6,154 nucleotides of DNA from an uncultured Bacillota bacterium (GCA_945947685.1 CAMEYT010000025.1:1-6154), one strand, 5' to 3'; positions 1 to 6,154 are shown, counted from the first letter of the stretch. Numbers and translations are program-made. The notes: a model not told the origin generated them from the sequence alone.

Positions 1-307
1 ATCCTGAATAGGATGCAACTTCATAGCCCATTTGTTTGAGTTGTTTTGCGAGAGGTGCGAGAACTTTCGCTTGGCAGAATGGCTCGCCACCCGAAAGAGT
101 AATTCCAGTAGCACCCCTATCGCTTGCAATCTCTTTTAAAATGTATTCTGAAGTAACTAGTTTTCCTCCCTTGAAATCGTGAGTTTTAGGATTATGACAT
201 CCCTTGCAGTGATGAGGACAACCTTGCGTAAAAATTGTGAATCTTAGGCCAGGCCCGTCCACTATAGAATCTTTGACTAATCCAGCAATTCTCACTTCAA
301 ATTTCAT
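1..307 (-). CDS. nrdG: Anaerobic ribonucleotide reductase activating protein NrdG, C-terminus cut off by window edge
   Basis: This is the radical-SAM activase that uses a 4Fe-4S cluster and S-adenosylmethionine to install the glycyl radical on NrdD in the cytoplasm. I translated 102 residues by hand from the ATG at 307-305; the end lies beyond base 1, and the family is usually about 150-180 residues, so roughly a third to two fifths is missing. Visible motifs are VDGPGLRFTIFTQGC (residues 16-30), the cluster-binding C-x3-C-x2-C as CPHHCKGC (Cys30, Cys34, Cys37), HNP directly after it, and the SAM-contacting SGGEPF at 72-77. The visible part ends in EVASYSG, where the family normally continues to a YT-type stretch. 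The ATG is preceded by AGGAG five bases upstream, and that site overlaps the nrdD stop codon. The 8-nt gap after nrdD implies one transcript and probable translational coupling. No frameshift or missing key residue is seen. Identity is firm. Confidence 0.96.
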   Translation of the reverse strand, partial: MKFEVRIAGLVKDSIVDGPGLRFTIFTQGCPHHCKGCHNPKTHDFKGGKLVTSEYILKEIASDRGATGITLSGGEPFCQAKVLAPLAKQLKQMGYEVASYSG

Positions 308-312
308 TTTTT

Positions 313-317
313 CTCCT
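313..317 (-). promoter_or_regulatory. Ribosome binding site of nrdG, overlapping the nrdD stop codon
   Basis: On the minus strand AGGAG lies five A residues before the nrdG ATG (307-305). The first two bases of the motif are also the last two bases of the nrdD TAG stop (318-316). Ribosomes ending nrdD therefore stop on the nrdG initiation site, which fits stoichiometric coupling of reductase and activase. The coupling is inferred; the overlap is seen directly. Confidence 0.85.
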
Positions 318-2637
318 AGTCGAGTTTAACTCCGTGTTTAACTCTATCATGTTCTTCGGCTCTCTTGCCGTTGTTAAATCTATCAAGTGTACCAACGAGA
401 TATCCAGTAATTCTTCTGATTCTCTCGAATCCGACGTATCCATCTTCTTCCTTTCTTCCGCAGTGAGGACAAGTATCACCTATTATACCATTATAGCCAC
501 AGATAGGGTCTCTATCAATAGGGTGATTGATCGCTCCATATCCTATTCCAGCTTCCTTCATATGGCGGATAATTTTTTCGAATGCATCGAGGTTAGTTGA
601 TGTGTCTCCATCGAGTTCGATATATGAAATGTGTCCACCATTTGTAAGTTCGTGGAAAGGCGCTTCTTTGTCAATCTTGTCGAAAGCGGAGATATTGTAA
701 TAAACAGGAATATGGAAGGAATTTGTATAATAGTCTTTATCTGTTACGCCAGGGATGATTCCATATTTCTTTTTATCAATTTTAACAAATCTTCCTGAAA
801 GACCTTCAGCAGGAGTTGCAATCAATGAGAAGTTAAGTTTGTATTCTTGAGCTTTTTTATCATAAAATTCCCTCATATGTTTAACTATTTCGTAGCCTAA
901 ATCCCAAGATTTTTGACTTTCACCATGATGTTTTCCTGTTAAAGCGACGAGTGCTTCAGCGAGGCCGATAAATCCGCAAGTTAATGTGCCGTGTTTGAGG
1001 ATTTCTGCAATGCTATCATTTGGCTTAAGTTTTTCAGAATCAATCCATACTCCTTGTCCCATAAGGAAAGGATAATTTTTAACAACTTTTTTACTTTGCC
1101 ATTCCAGTCTATGGAGTAATTGATTTGCAACTAATTCCATTTTTTCGTCGAGTAGTTTATAGAATTTCTTCATATTTTTATTTGATTCAATGGCAATTCT
1201 TGGAAGATTAATTGAAGTAAAGCTCAAGTTTCCTCTTCCGAAAGTTATTTCTCTTGTTGGGTCATATGCGTTTCCCATTACTCTTGTTCTGCAACCCATA
1301 TATGCAATTTCCGTTTCAGGATGGCCTGGTTTATAATATTGCAAATTGAAAGGAGCATCAATAAATGAGAAATTAGGGAACATTCTTTTTGCACTAACTC
1401 TAATGGCTAATTTAAACAAGTCGTAATTTGGGTCGCCAGGGTTGAAGTTTACTCCCTCTTTTACCTTGAAAATACTGATAGGGAAGATAGCTGTTTCTCC
1501 ATCGCCCATTCCTGCTTCTACAGATAGAAGGATGTTTTTAATAACCATTCTTCCTTCAGGAGTTGTATCTGTTCCAAAGTTGATTGATGAGAAAGGAACT
1601 TGTGCTCCAGCTCTTGAGTGCATTGTGTTAAGATTGTGAACTAAAGCTTCCATTGCTTGATAAGTAGCGTTATCTGTTTCAGAAAGAGATTGCTTTCTTG
1701 CAAAAGCTCTTATTTTATTATAATCCACATCGCTTAATCCTGAGAATATAGCTCTTTCTTTCTTGTCATATTCTTCGTTATTAGCAATAGTTGGAACGAA
1801 TCCTTCTTTTTCCATTTGAGAGAATTTATTTTTGATATCTTCCTCTGTCATAGATCCACCGACAACAAGGTTATATGCTTTGATAAAATTTGTTCTATAA
1901 TTCTTTTTATATGTCTTTCTGACACCTATAGCCATTCCATAATCAAAATTTGGGATGCTCTGTCCACCATGTTGATCGTTTTGATTAGCTTGAATTGCTA
2001 TGCAGCCTAGAGCGGCATATGTTCTAATATCATTAGGTTCACGAACAAATCCATGACCTGTTCCAAATCCGCCTTTAAAAAGTTTAACGATGTCAATTTG
2101 ACAGCAAGTTTCTGTCAAAGTGTAAAAATCCATATCGTGGATGTGAATGTCTCCATTTTTATGAGCGGCTGATTCTTCTGGGGTTAAAACAAATTTGCAG
2201 AAATAGTCTTTAGCGCCTTCAGAACCAAATTTCAACATTGTTCCCATAGCTGTATTTCCGTCGATGTTTGCATTTTCCCTTTTGATATCGCTATCGGAAG
2301 TTGAAACATTGCAAATCTCGTCATACACTTTCATCAAATTTGAACTCATCTCACGAATTTGATTTCTTTTATTTCTGTAGAGGATGTATGCCTTTGCGAC
2401 ATCTTCAAGCCCTGATTTCATAAGTGCTTTTTCTACACTATCTTGAATTTGCTCAACAGTAGGATTCTCTTCATCAAATTTTTTGTTTAAATCATCTTCA
2501 ACTATTTTTGTAACTTTCTTGATTTTCTTGTAATCACTTGCTCCTACAGCGTTCATTGCTTTTGCAATGGCGTTTTCGATTTTTGAAGCATCAAATTCAA
2601 CAATTCTTCCGTCTCTTTTTATAATATTCTTTGGCAT
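316..2637 (-). CDS. nrdD: Anaerobic (class III) ribonucleoside-triphosphate reductase NrdD
   Basis: This cytoplasmic glycyl-radical enzyme reduces ribonucleoside triphosphates to dNTPs under anaerobic conditions. The product is 773 residues, within the usual range. Residues about 3-92 form an ATP-cone (IKRDGRIVEFD near the start, AKAYILYRNKR near its end), the allosteric dATP/ATP domain. The catalytic barrel includes IHIHDMDFYTLTETCCQID, with the doublet Cys178-Cys179 where one active-site cysteine is expected. It also includes the finger-loop MGCRTRV with Cys449, the probable thiyl-radical cysteine. The C-terminal radical motif is RRITGYLVGT with Gly745, preceded by a zinc-ribbon-like region with only three cysteines (713, 723, 726). 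The Met-Gly-Cys context resembles the formate-using NrdD1 type, but that subtype call is tentative. I chose the ATG at 2637 because AAGGAGG lies four bases upstream. A longer reading frame would start at a TTG (2673) inside the NrdR box and lacks its own binding site. The gene heads an operon with nrdG and is probably repressed by NrdR. Confidence 0.97.
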   Translation of the reverse strand: MPKNIIKRDGRIVEFDASKIENAIAKAMNAVGASDYKKIKKVTKIVEDDLNKKFDEENPTVEQIQDSVEKALMKSGLEDVAKAYILYRNKRNQIREMSSNLMKVYDEICNVSTSDSDIKRENANIDGNTAMGTMLKFGSEGAKDYFCKFVLTPEESAAHKNGDIHIHDMDFYTLTETCCQIDIVKLFKGGFGTGHGFVREPNDIRTYAALGCIAIQANQNDQHGGQSIPNFDYGMAIGVRKTYKKNYRTNFIKAYNLVVGGSMTEEDIKNKFSQMEKEGFVPTIANNEEYDKKERAIFSGLSDVDYNKIRAFARKQSLSETDNATYQAMEALVHNLNTMHSRAGAQVPFSSINFGTDTTPEGRMVIKNILLSVEAGMGDGETAIFPISIFKVKEGVNFNPGDPNYDLFKLAIRVSAKRMFPNFSFIDAPFNLQYYKPGHPETEIAYMGCRTRVMGNAYDPTREITFGRGNLSFTSINLPRIAIESNKNMKKFYKLLDEKMELVANQLLHRLEWQSKKVVKNYPFLMGQGVWIDSEKLKPNDSIAEILKHGTLTCGFIGLAEALVALTGKHHGESQKSWDLGYEIVKHMREFYDKKAQEYKLNFSLIATPAEGLSGRFVKIDKKKYGIIPGVTDKDYYTNSFHIPVYYNISAFDKIDKEAPFHELTNGGHISYIELDGDTSTNLDAFEKIIRHMKEAGIGYGAINHPIDRDPICGYNGIIGDTCPHCGRKEEDGYVGFERIRRITGYLVGTLDRFNNGKRAEEHDRVKHGVKLD

Positions 2638-2641
2638 ATTT

Positions 2642-2648
2642 CCTCCTT
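2642..2648 (-). promoter_or_regulatory. Ribosome binding site of nrdD (decides the start)
   Basis: On the minus strand AAGGAGG sits four bases before the ATG at 2637-2635. It fixes the start of NrdD at MPKNIIKRDG, which coincides with the first residues of the ATP-cone, and argues against the in-frame TTG 36 bases upstream. Confidence 0.85.
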
Positions 2649-2667
2649 GTGTCCCTTTTTGGATAAA

Positions 2668-2683
2668 ATACAATATATAGTGT
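2668..2683 (-). promoter_or_regulatory. NrdR box 1 (proximal to nrdD)
   Basis: The plus-strand sequence ATACAATATATAGTGT matches 15 of 16 positions of the published NrdR box consensus acaCwAtATaTwGtgt; only position 2 differs. NrdR is the ATP-cone and zinc-ribbon repressor of ribonucleotide reductase operons. The box lies in the nrdDG leader, 31 bases upstream of the start codon. It is a near-palindrome, so the strand is assigned by the gene it is expected to control. The match is seen; the binding is inferred. Confidence 0.85.
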
Positions 2684-2699
2684 TAATATTTTTTTATTT

Positions 2700-2715
2700 T
2701 TTCCATATCTTGTGT
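2700..2715 (-). promoter_or_regulatory. NrdR box 2 (distal, weaker)
   Basis: TTTCCATATCTTGTGT on the plus strand matches 11 of 16 consensus positions, including the outer core C and G and the whole TTGTGT-side half. It begins exactly 32 bp from the start of box 1, about three helical turns. That spacing is typical of paired NrdR boxes and gives this weaker match more weight than its score alone. It would fall just after the predicted transcription start. Confidence 0.7.
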
Positions 2716-2727
2716 TTATCTGCTTTT

Positions 2728-2756
2728 ATAATAATATGTTGGATTATATTTGTCAA
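2728..2756 (-). promoter_or_regulatory. Sigma-A-type promoter of the nrdDG operon
   Basis: On the minus strand a perfect -35 TTGACA (2756-2751) is followed by a 17-bp spacer and TATTAT (2733-2728), five of six matches to the -10 consensus. Transcription should start near 2721, giving a leader of about 84 nt that contains both NrdR boxes. The DNA upstream of the -35 (about 2757-2800) is a run of A and T tracts that could act as an UP element. This is the best promoter in the intergenic region for this direction. Confidence 0.75.
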
Positions 2757-2953
2757 ATGATTTTATTAAATTTTTTATACAAATTTTTCAAAAAATTATA
2801 TATAGTTATCATAATATAAATTTCAGCTTTATATCTTTATTTTTTTGTTATAAAAAAAATTTAAAAAGGTTTTTGACTTTCTAAAAAATATTTTTTAATG
2901 AAGGGTAAAAAGAGAAAATTAAACAAAAATTGTAAAAAAACGCCTCAATATAT

Positions 2954-2982
2954 TTGATATTTTTTTTAGAATATTATATTCT
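2954..2982 (+). promoter_or_regulatory. Candidate promoter for the large membrane-protein gene
   Basis: TTGATA (2954-2959) followed by a 17-bp spacer and TATTCT (2977-2982) gives five of six and four of six matches to the -35 and -10 consensus. The start would be near 2989, leaving a leader of roughly 87 nt. A second option is TTGACT (2873-2878) with TTTAAT (2894-2899), but its 15-bp spacer is short. In DNA this AT-rich chance matches are common, so the call is tentative. Confidence 0.4.
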
Positions 2983-2983
2983 A
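2967..2983. repeat. 17-bp perfect palindrome (8-1-8) over the candidate rightward -10
   Basis: TAGAATAT-T-ATATTCTA has two perfect eight-base arms around one central T. It covers the end of the spacer and the -10 element of the candidate rightward promoter, a normal place for a repressor operator. It does not match the PerR/Fur 7-1-7 pattern or an ArgR box with the right spacing, so no regulator is assigned. Because all but two bases are A or T, chance is a real alternative. Confidence 0.4.
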
Positions 2984-3064
2984 TAAATATATATAGGGAA
3001 GTTTGAATATTTGAAGAAAAATATCTAATGGGCCTATTAAAGGAATCTTTTATTAGAGGTAAAA

Positions 3065-3071
3065 AAGGAGG
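3065..3071 (+). promoter_or_regulatory. Ribosome binding site of the large membrane-protein gene (decides the start)
   Basis: AAGGAGG lies four bases before the ATG at 3076. It selects this start over the in-frame ATG at 3028, which has no purine-rich site at a proper distance and would add 16 charged residues in front of the first membrane helix. Confidence 0.85.
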
Positions 3072-3075
3072 ATTT

Positions 3076-6033
3076 ATGTCAATCTCAACTATCGTTATAA
3101 TTGTAGGATGGGTGTTACTGGGATTAATTCTAGTAGGTTCATTCTTTATTGGTTATAAAAGGAGATTTGTTCGTGGAGTAGTGAACTTCGGAATATCCGT
3201 TACTCTTGTTATAGCGGCATATCTTTTGACGCCTGTTATTTCTAGAGCTATTTTAGGAATTGGTGTTTCGGTGGATGGCACGACGAAGCCTCTTTCTCAA
3301 CTTTTAATTGATATGATAAGTAGTATTAGTTTTGTGAAGACTTTGGTGGATACAACTCCTACTTTGGAGGTTTTCTTAGAATCAATTCCTATGCTCGTTA
3401 TTAATATCTTAGTCTTTTTAGCACTATATGGAATAATGCGTTTATTGGGTTATATAATTTACAAGATAATCGATGTTACTTATCTTAAAAAGAGAGAGCA
3501 GAAGGCAAATTATAATGCTAAGAAAGATAAATGGCTGGGAGGCGGTTTTGGAGTTGTAAAAGGTTTAGTATTCATTGTTTTAGCCTTTGCTCCATTGACA
3601 GCACTAACGGGAATGTATGTAGATTTAAAGGATAATACACAACCTCTCTATACGGCTTCAACAGAGAACACAGCAAAAGCTTCTCTCAAGAGCACCACAG
3701 ATATATTAGAAGAAACTGTTCCGATTGAAGTTTCCGAAGTAATAGAAGGATATAACAAAAGCGGTATTGGAATCATTTCAAAAATGTTCGGGTTGGATAA
3801 TTTTATATTTGATGAACTCGTTAAATTTAATGTAGATGATGAGAGTATTATGTTGAGAAAGGACACTCTCAATTATGCTGTTGTGTATAATACAGCTTTA
3901 GAGATGTCAAGAGCCATTCAAGCATCTGAAGGGGAGAGCTTTAAAGAAGTTGATTGGGCATCATTAAATCAGTATATGGATAGGATTTTTGAGAGTGGTT
4001 TGATTAAGGGATTAGGAACAAACTTAGTCGGAGATTTTATCAAAAATTATGATAAATATACAGAACTTCAGCTTGATGATTATAAAGATATATTAGATGC
4101 ACTTGCTCAATCGTATGACGATGAAACAGTAAAAGATTATTTCTTAAACGATTTGAAACAAGCATATAATATATTTGCTGTTGCAGGAGAGGAAGGCGTT
4201 TTGGATGTTGTAATCCTAGATAAAACTTCAGATACAAAGGAGAAAGTCAAGAAGATATTTGGAGAAGGAAACAAGGAAGCTATCTTAAAAATGGTCAACT
4301 GTGTGCTTGATATGAACATCCTCAAAGATGCTATTTCTCCAATATTAAAATTAGCGACAGATAAGATTGACTCAACTGAGATTGACCTCAAAGATTCTTC
4401 AACGAAAGTCAGCGATTGGGGTAAATTTAAGACAAATATTTTAAATATCGTTGGAAGTGTGATTGATGTAAATTCACAGATTGCAATTACAGATATTATT
4501 GATGACTTTATGATTGTTCTCAATACTCCAGAAGAAAAGGTAGATAAAACTTTCGATTATGTAGGAAAGATGTTAGATAATATCAATGAAATAGAAGTAT
4601 TTAGAAAGGATAATAAATCATTTATTCAAAGATTCTTAGAAAGTAACAATTTGGAAGATATGCTTGTTGTCCAAGGTGAGCCAGAAATTAACACTTATGC
4701 AGAGCTGTTCAATTATTTGAAAGATCCAGCAAAAAATATGCTTAAGATTGATTTATATGAATTGCTAAAAGATGAAAATACTGAGTCAAAAGACTTGATA
4801 ATGCAGATTGCTAAAACTTTGTCCGAAGATACAAAAGTTGTTGACGGGAAAAAGGAATATTCTCAACTCTTGACGGATATTTTAACAAAGCTATATAAGG
4901 CAGATGGAATTAGGAATAGCTTCTTTTCTGAAATTACAGATATGATTGCTAGTGCTAGATTTATTAATTTAGATGAGTTGGATGTTTATACAGGAACCGG
5001 CGAGAATAGAAAACTTGATTTTGATGCTTCATATAAAAATTGGGAGTATGATGCACAGAAGATTTCACAGGTGATGATAGAGGCATACGAAACTAAGATT
5101 GGTGAGGGTGAAGCTACTAGGTCAGTTTTGGAAGCTTTAGTTGTGAAGAAGGAAGATTTCAAGAATATCATTTTGCAAATGGAATTGGATAGTTTGGATA
5201 ATATTCTTGAGCCACTACTCTATGCAAAGAGTATGAAAAAATTAATAAACGATACAATGACTCTTATTTCAACAAATGTCAATAAGGTTACTGGGGCAAC
5301 AACAGTTTTGACAATTAATGGAAAAACTCTTGTTGAAGGAGCAGCAGAAGACCAAACAAAAGAACTTGTAAAGATTATCAAAGCTCTTGTAAATATTATG
5401 CCTAAAGATGGGACAGACATTGTATTCCCAGATCCAGATGACGATACAATTATTCCAAATGTAACATACTCACAAATTGGAGCAGTTATGGATACAATTA
5501 AGCTCAATGCATATAGAGTTGAGTTAACCGCTGCTGAAGCAAATAAAAAGACCGAAGTTGGAGTATTTAATGAGATTTTCAGTGATTTATTCACATATAT
5601 TAAGAACAACTATCCAGAAGTTGTAGCATTGATTGGAACAAAGAATCCTTGGGAAATCAAATATACGGAATTATTCACAACAATTGAGCAAATGCAAGAA
5701 GCAAGAAGTGAGGTTAAATTCTTTGAAGATTTAGATACTATAGTTGTAGATGGAAGCATTGATAAAGATAAGGTTAAAGATTTGCTTGATACTGCTTTTG
5801 ATTATTCATCAATAGCCGACCCAGCAGAGGCAGAGGCTAAGAAGAATGCCGATGAGCAAAAAATTACAGAGATTATTAATAATGCAACAGAAAGCGGAAT
5901 TGAAGTGGAAATTCCAGAGGAAGATAAGGAAGAAATTGCCAACACAATTTCTAGTATTTCCGATGATAAGATAAGCCCAGAACTTAAAGATAAATTGAAG
6001 GAGTTCTTGGGATTAACAGGATTAGGAGAATAA
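3076..6033 (+). CDS. Large membrane-anchored protein: CvpA-like four-helix N-terminus plus about 800-residue acidic helical region, function unknown
   Basis: I do not recognise this 985-residue protein as a whole. Four hydrophobic segments are visible at about residues 5-27, 35-61, 104-130 and 156-180. The basic turn GYKRRFVRG (26-34) and the line KKDKWLGGGFGVVKGL (149-164) resemble the conserved loop and last-helix motif of CvpA/colicin-V-production family proteins. That domain is normally the entire protein, at about 160-200 residues. The loops after helices 1 and 3 are rich in Lys and Arg, so by the positive-inside rule both termini and the long C-terminal part should lie outside the cell membrane. 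Residues 181-985 are acidic, mostly predicted helix, with a single cysteine (409) and no enzyme motif I can name. There is no LPXTG or lipobox. Four tryptophans at 294, 448, 656 and 859 begin similar amphipathic helices, suggesting diverged repeats. The stop overlaps the rsmH start, so it is probably co-transcribed and coupled with rsmH. A surface or division-linked structural role is a guess from context only. Confidence 0.85.
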   Translation: MSISTIVIIVGWVLLGLILVGSFFIGYKRRFVRGVVNFGISVTLVIAAYLLTPVISRAILGIGVSVDGTTKPLSQLLIDMISSISFVKTLVDTTPTLEVFLESIPMLVINILVFLALYGIMRLLGYIIYKIIDVTYLKKREQKANYNAKKDKWLGGGFGVVKGLVFIVLAFAPLTALTGMYVDLKDNTQPLYTASTENTAKASLKSTTDILEETVPIEVSEVIEGYNKSGIGIISKMFGLDNFIFDELVKFNVDDESIMLRKDTLNYAVVYNTALEMSRAIQASEGESFKEVDWASLNQYMDRIFESGLIKGLGTNLVGDFIKNYDKYTELQLDDYKDILDALAQSYDDETVKDYFLNDLKQAYNIFAVAGEEGVLDVVILDKTSDTKEKVKKIFGEGNKEAILKMVNCVLDMNILKDAISPILKLATDKIDSTEIDLKDSSTKVSDWGKFKTNILNIVGSVIDVNSQIAITDIIDDFMIVLNTPEEKVDKTFDYVGKMLDNINEIEVFRKDNKSFIQRFLESNNLEDMLVVQGEPEINTYAELFNYLKDPAKNMLKIDLYELLKDENTESKDLIMQIAKTLSEDTKVVDGKKEYSQLLTDILTKLYKADGIRNSFFSEITDMIASARFINLDELDVYTGTGENRKLDFDASYKNWEYDAQKISQVMIEAYETKIGEGEATRSVLEALVVKKEDFKNIILQMELDSLDNILEPLLYAKSMKKLINDTMTLISTNVNKVTGATTVLTINGKTLVEGAAEDQTKELVKIIKALVNIMPKDGTDIVFPDPDDDTIIPNVTYSQIGAVMDTIKLNAYRVELTAAEANKKTEVGVFNEIFSDLFTYIKNNYPEVVALIGTKNPWEIKYTELFTTIEQMQEARSEVKFFEDLDTIVVDGSIDKDKVKDLLDTAFDYSSIADPAEAEAKKNADEQKITEIINNATESGIEVEIPEEDKEEIANTISSISDDKISPELKDKLKEFLGLTGLGE
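6024..6028 (+). promoter_or_regulatory. Ribosome binding site of rsmH inside the end of the upstream gene
   Basis: AGGAG lies four bases before the rsmH ATG and is wholly contained in the last codons of the upstream membrane-protein gene. Together with the TAATG stop-start overlap it implies re-initiation by ribosomes that have just finished the upstream gene. Confidence 0.8.
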
Positions 6034-6154
6034 TGAAATTTAAGCATATACCAGTTTTGTTAAATGAAGTTATTGACGGGCTTGCGATTAAATTAAATGG
6101 AGTCTATGTTGATTGCACAATAGGAGGTGCAGGGCATTCATCTGAGATTATAAA
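6033..6154 (+). CDS. rsmH: 16S rRNA (cytosine-1402 N4)-methyltransferase RsmH (MraW), N-terminal part only
   Basis: RsmH is a SAM-dependent methyltransferase that modifies C1402 in the decoding centre of 16S rRNA. Its gene usually stands at the head of the dcw cluster, before ftsL and the penicillin-binding protein gene. Only the first 40 residues are in the window. They contain the family's characteristic opening HIPVLLNEVIDGL (residues 5-17) and the SAM-binding motif I region VDCTIGGAGHS (26-36). The full protein is normally about 300-320 residues, so most lies beyond base 6154. The ATG shares its A with the TAA stop of the upstream gene. The usual upstream neighbour mraZ is not adjacent. 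Identity is firm despite the truncation. Confidence 0.95.
   Translation, partial: MKFKHIPVLLNEVIDGLAIKLNGVYVDCTIGGAGHSSEII

Larger units (their letters stand above)
2638..3075. other. Divergent, very AT-rich intergenic region between nrdD and the large membrane-protein gene
   Basis: These 438 bases separate two start codons facing away from each other. They hold the nrdDG promoter and NrdR boxes on the left, and the weaker rightward promoter candidates and palindrome listed separately. Between about 2760 and 2960 I see mostly A and T tracts. There is also a seven-base A/T-only inverted repeat with a seven-base loop (ATATAAA at 2814-2820, TTTATAT at 2828-2834), too weak to call a terminator. 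The only small reading frame noticed (19 codons from 2898) has no ribosome binding site. No tRNA, conserved riboswitch or convincing GC-rich hairpin with a U-run was recognised. Confidence 0.85.

Noticed and set aside
297..2010. Short open frames inside the nrdDG region, such as those at 297-479 minus and 334-600, 1442-1639 and 1816-2010 plus
   Set aside because: They lie wholly or mostly within the well-supported nrdD gene in other frames, have no ribosome binding sites, and their translations show no recognisable motif.
2638..2673. Upstream in-frame TTG extending NrdD by 12 residues
   Set aside because: It lies within the NrdR box and lacks a binding site; the ATG at 2637 has a strong one and begins right at the ATP-cone.
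2814..2834. Hairpin ATATAAA/TTTATAT as a possible terminator or small-RNA element
   Set aside because: The stem is seven A-T pairs only and there is no upstream gene end to terminate, so it is likely a by-product of AT-rich composition.
2898..2957. 19-codon open frame (lysine-rich) in the intergenic region
   Set aside because: No ribosome binding site precedes it, its composition simply reflects A-rich DNA, and nothing links it to a known small protein.
2967..2983. PerR, Fur or ArgR operator identity for the intergenic palindrome
   Set aside because: The arm sequence does not match the PerR/Fur 7-1-7 pattern, and the GAAT to ATTC spacing is five bases where an ArgR box has four.
3028..3075. 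Upstream in-frame ATG extending the membrane protein by 16 residues
   Set aside because: It has no Shine-Dalgarno sequence, while the ATG at 3076 has AAGGAGG at the same spacing as the other genes in the window.
3648..6047. Minus-strand open frames opposite the large membrane-protein gene, for example 4137-4523, 5220-5609 and 5802-6047
   Set aside because: They are antisense shadows rich in Ser, Ile and Leu, as expected from the complement of an Asp/Glu/Lys-rich AT-rich gene, and none has a convincing start signal.

Overview
The window comes from a low-G+C anaerobic bacterium, most likely a Bacillota/Firmicutes lineage (Clostridia-like or close to Mycoplasmatota); I cannot place it more precisely. 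The evidence is AT-rich coding sequence, an extremely AT-rich intergenic region, strong AGGAGG-type ribosome binding sites, an oxygen-sensitive glycyl-radical ribonucleotide reductase, and rsmH at the right edge. TGA is not read through in any gene seen here, and the visible stops are TAG and TAA, so nothing suggests an altered genetic code.

Layout. The left half, on the minus strand, is an nrdD-nrdG operon: the class III (anaerobic) ribonucleoside-triphosphate reductase (2637 down to 316), followed 8 nt later by its radical-SAM activase (from 307, running off the left edge). From 2638 to 3075 lies a 438-nt, very AT-rich divergent control region. It carries a good sigma-A-type promoter for nrdDG and, just downstream of that promoter, two NrdR-like boxes spaced 32 bp start to start. 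It also carries weaker promoter candidates and a palindrome facing right. The right half, on the plus strand, is one large gene (3076-6033) encoding a 985-residue membrane protein. Its N-terminal four-helix segment resembles CvpA, and about 800 acidic, helical residues of unknown function follow. Its stop codon overlaps the start of rsmH (from 6033, running off the right edge), the 16S rRNA C1402 N4-methyltransferase that usually opens the division and cell-wall (dcw) cluster.

How the genes work together. NrdG makes the glycyl radical in NrdD, and NrdD supplies dNTPs for DNA synthesis without oxygen; the NrdR boxes suggest control by nucleotide status. On the other side, the large membrane protein appears translationally coupled to rsmH and sits where mraZ often lies. 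This makes it a candidate envelope or division-associated surface protein, and it is the least explained and most interesting object in the window. No RNA genes, mobile elements, CRISPR arrays or convincing terminators were found.
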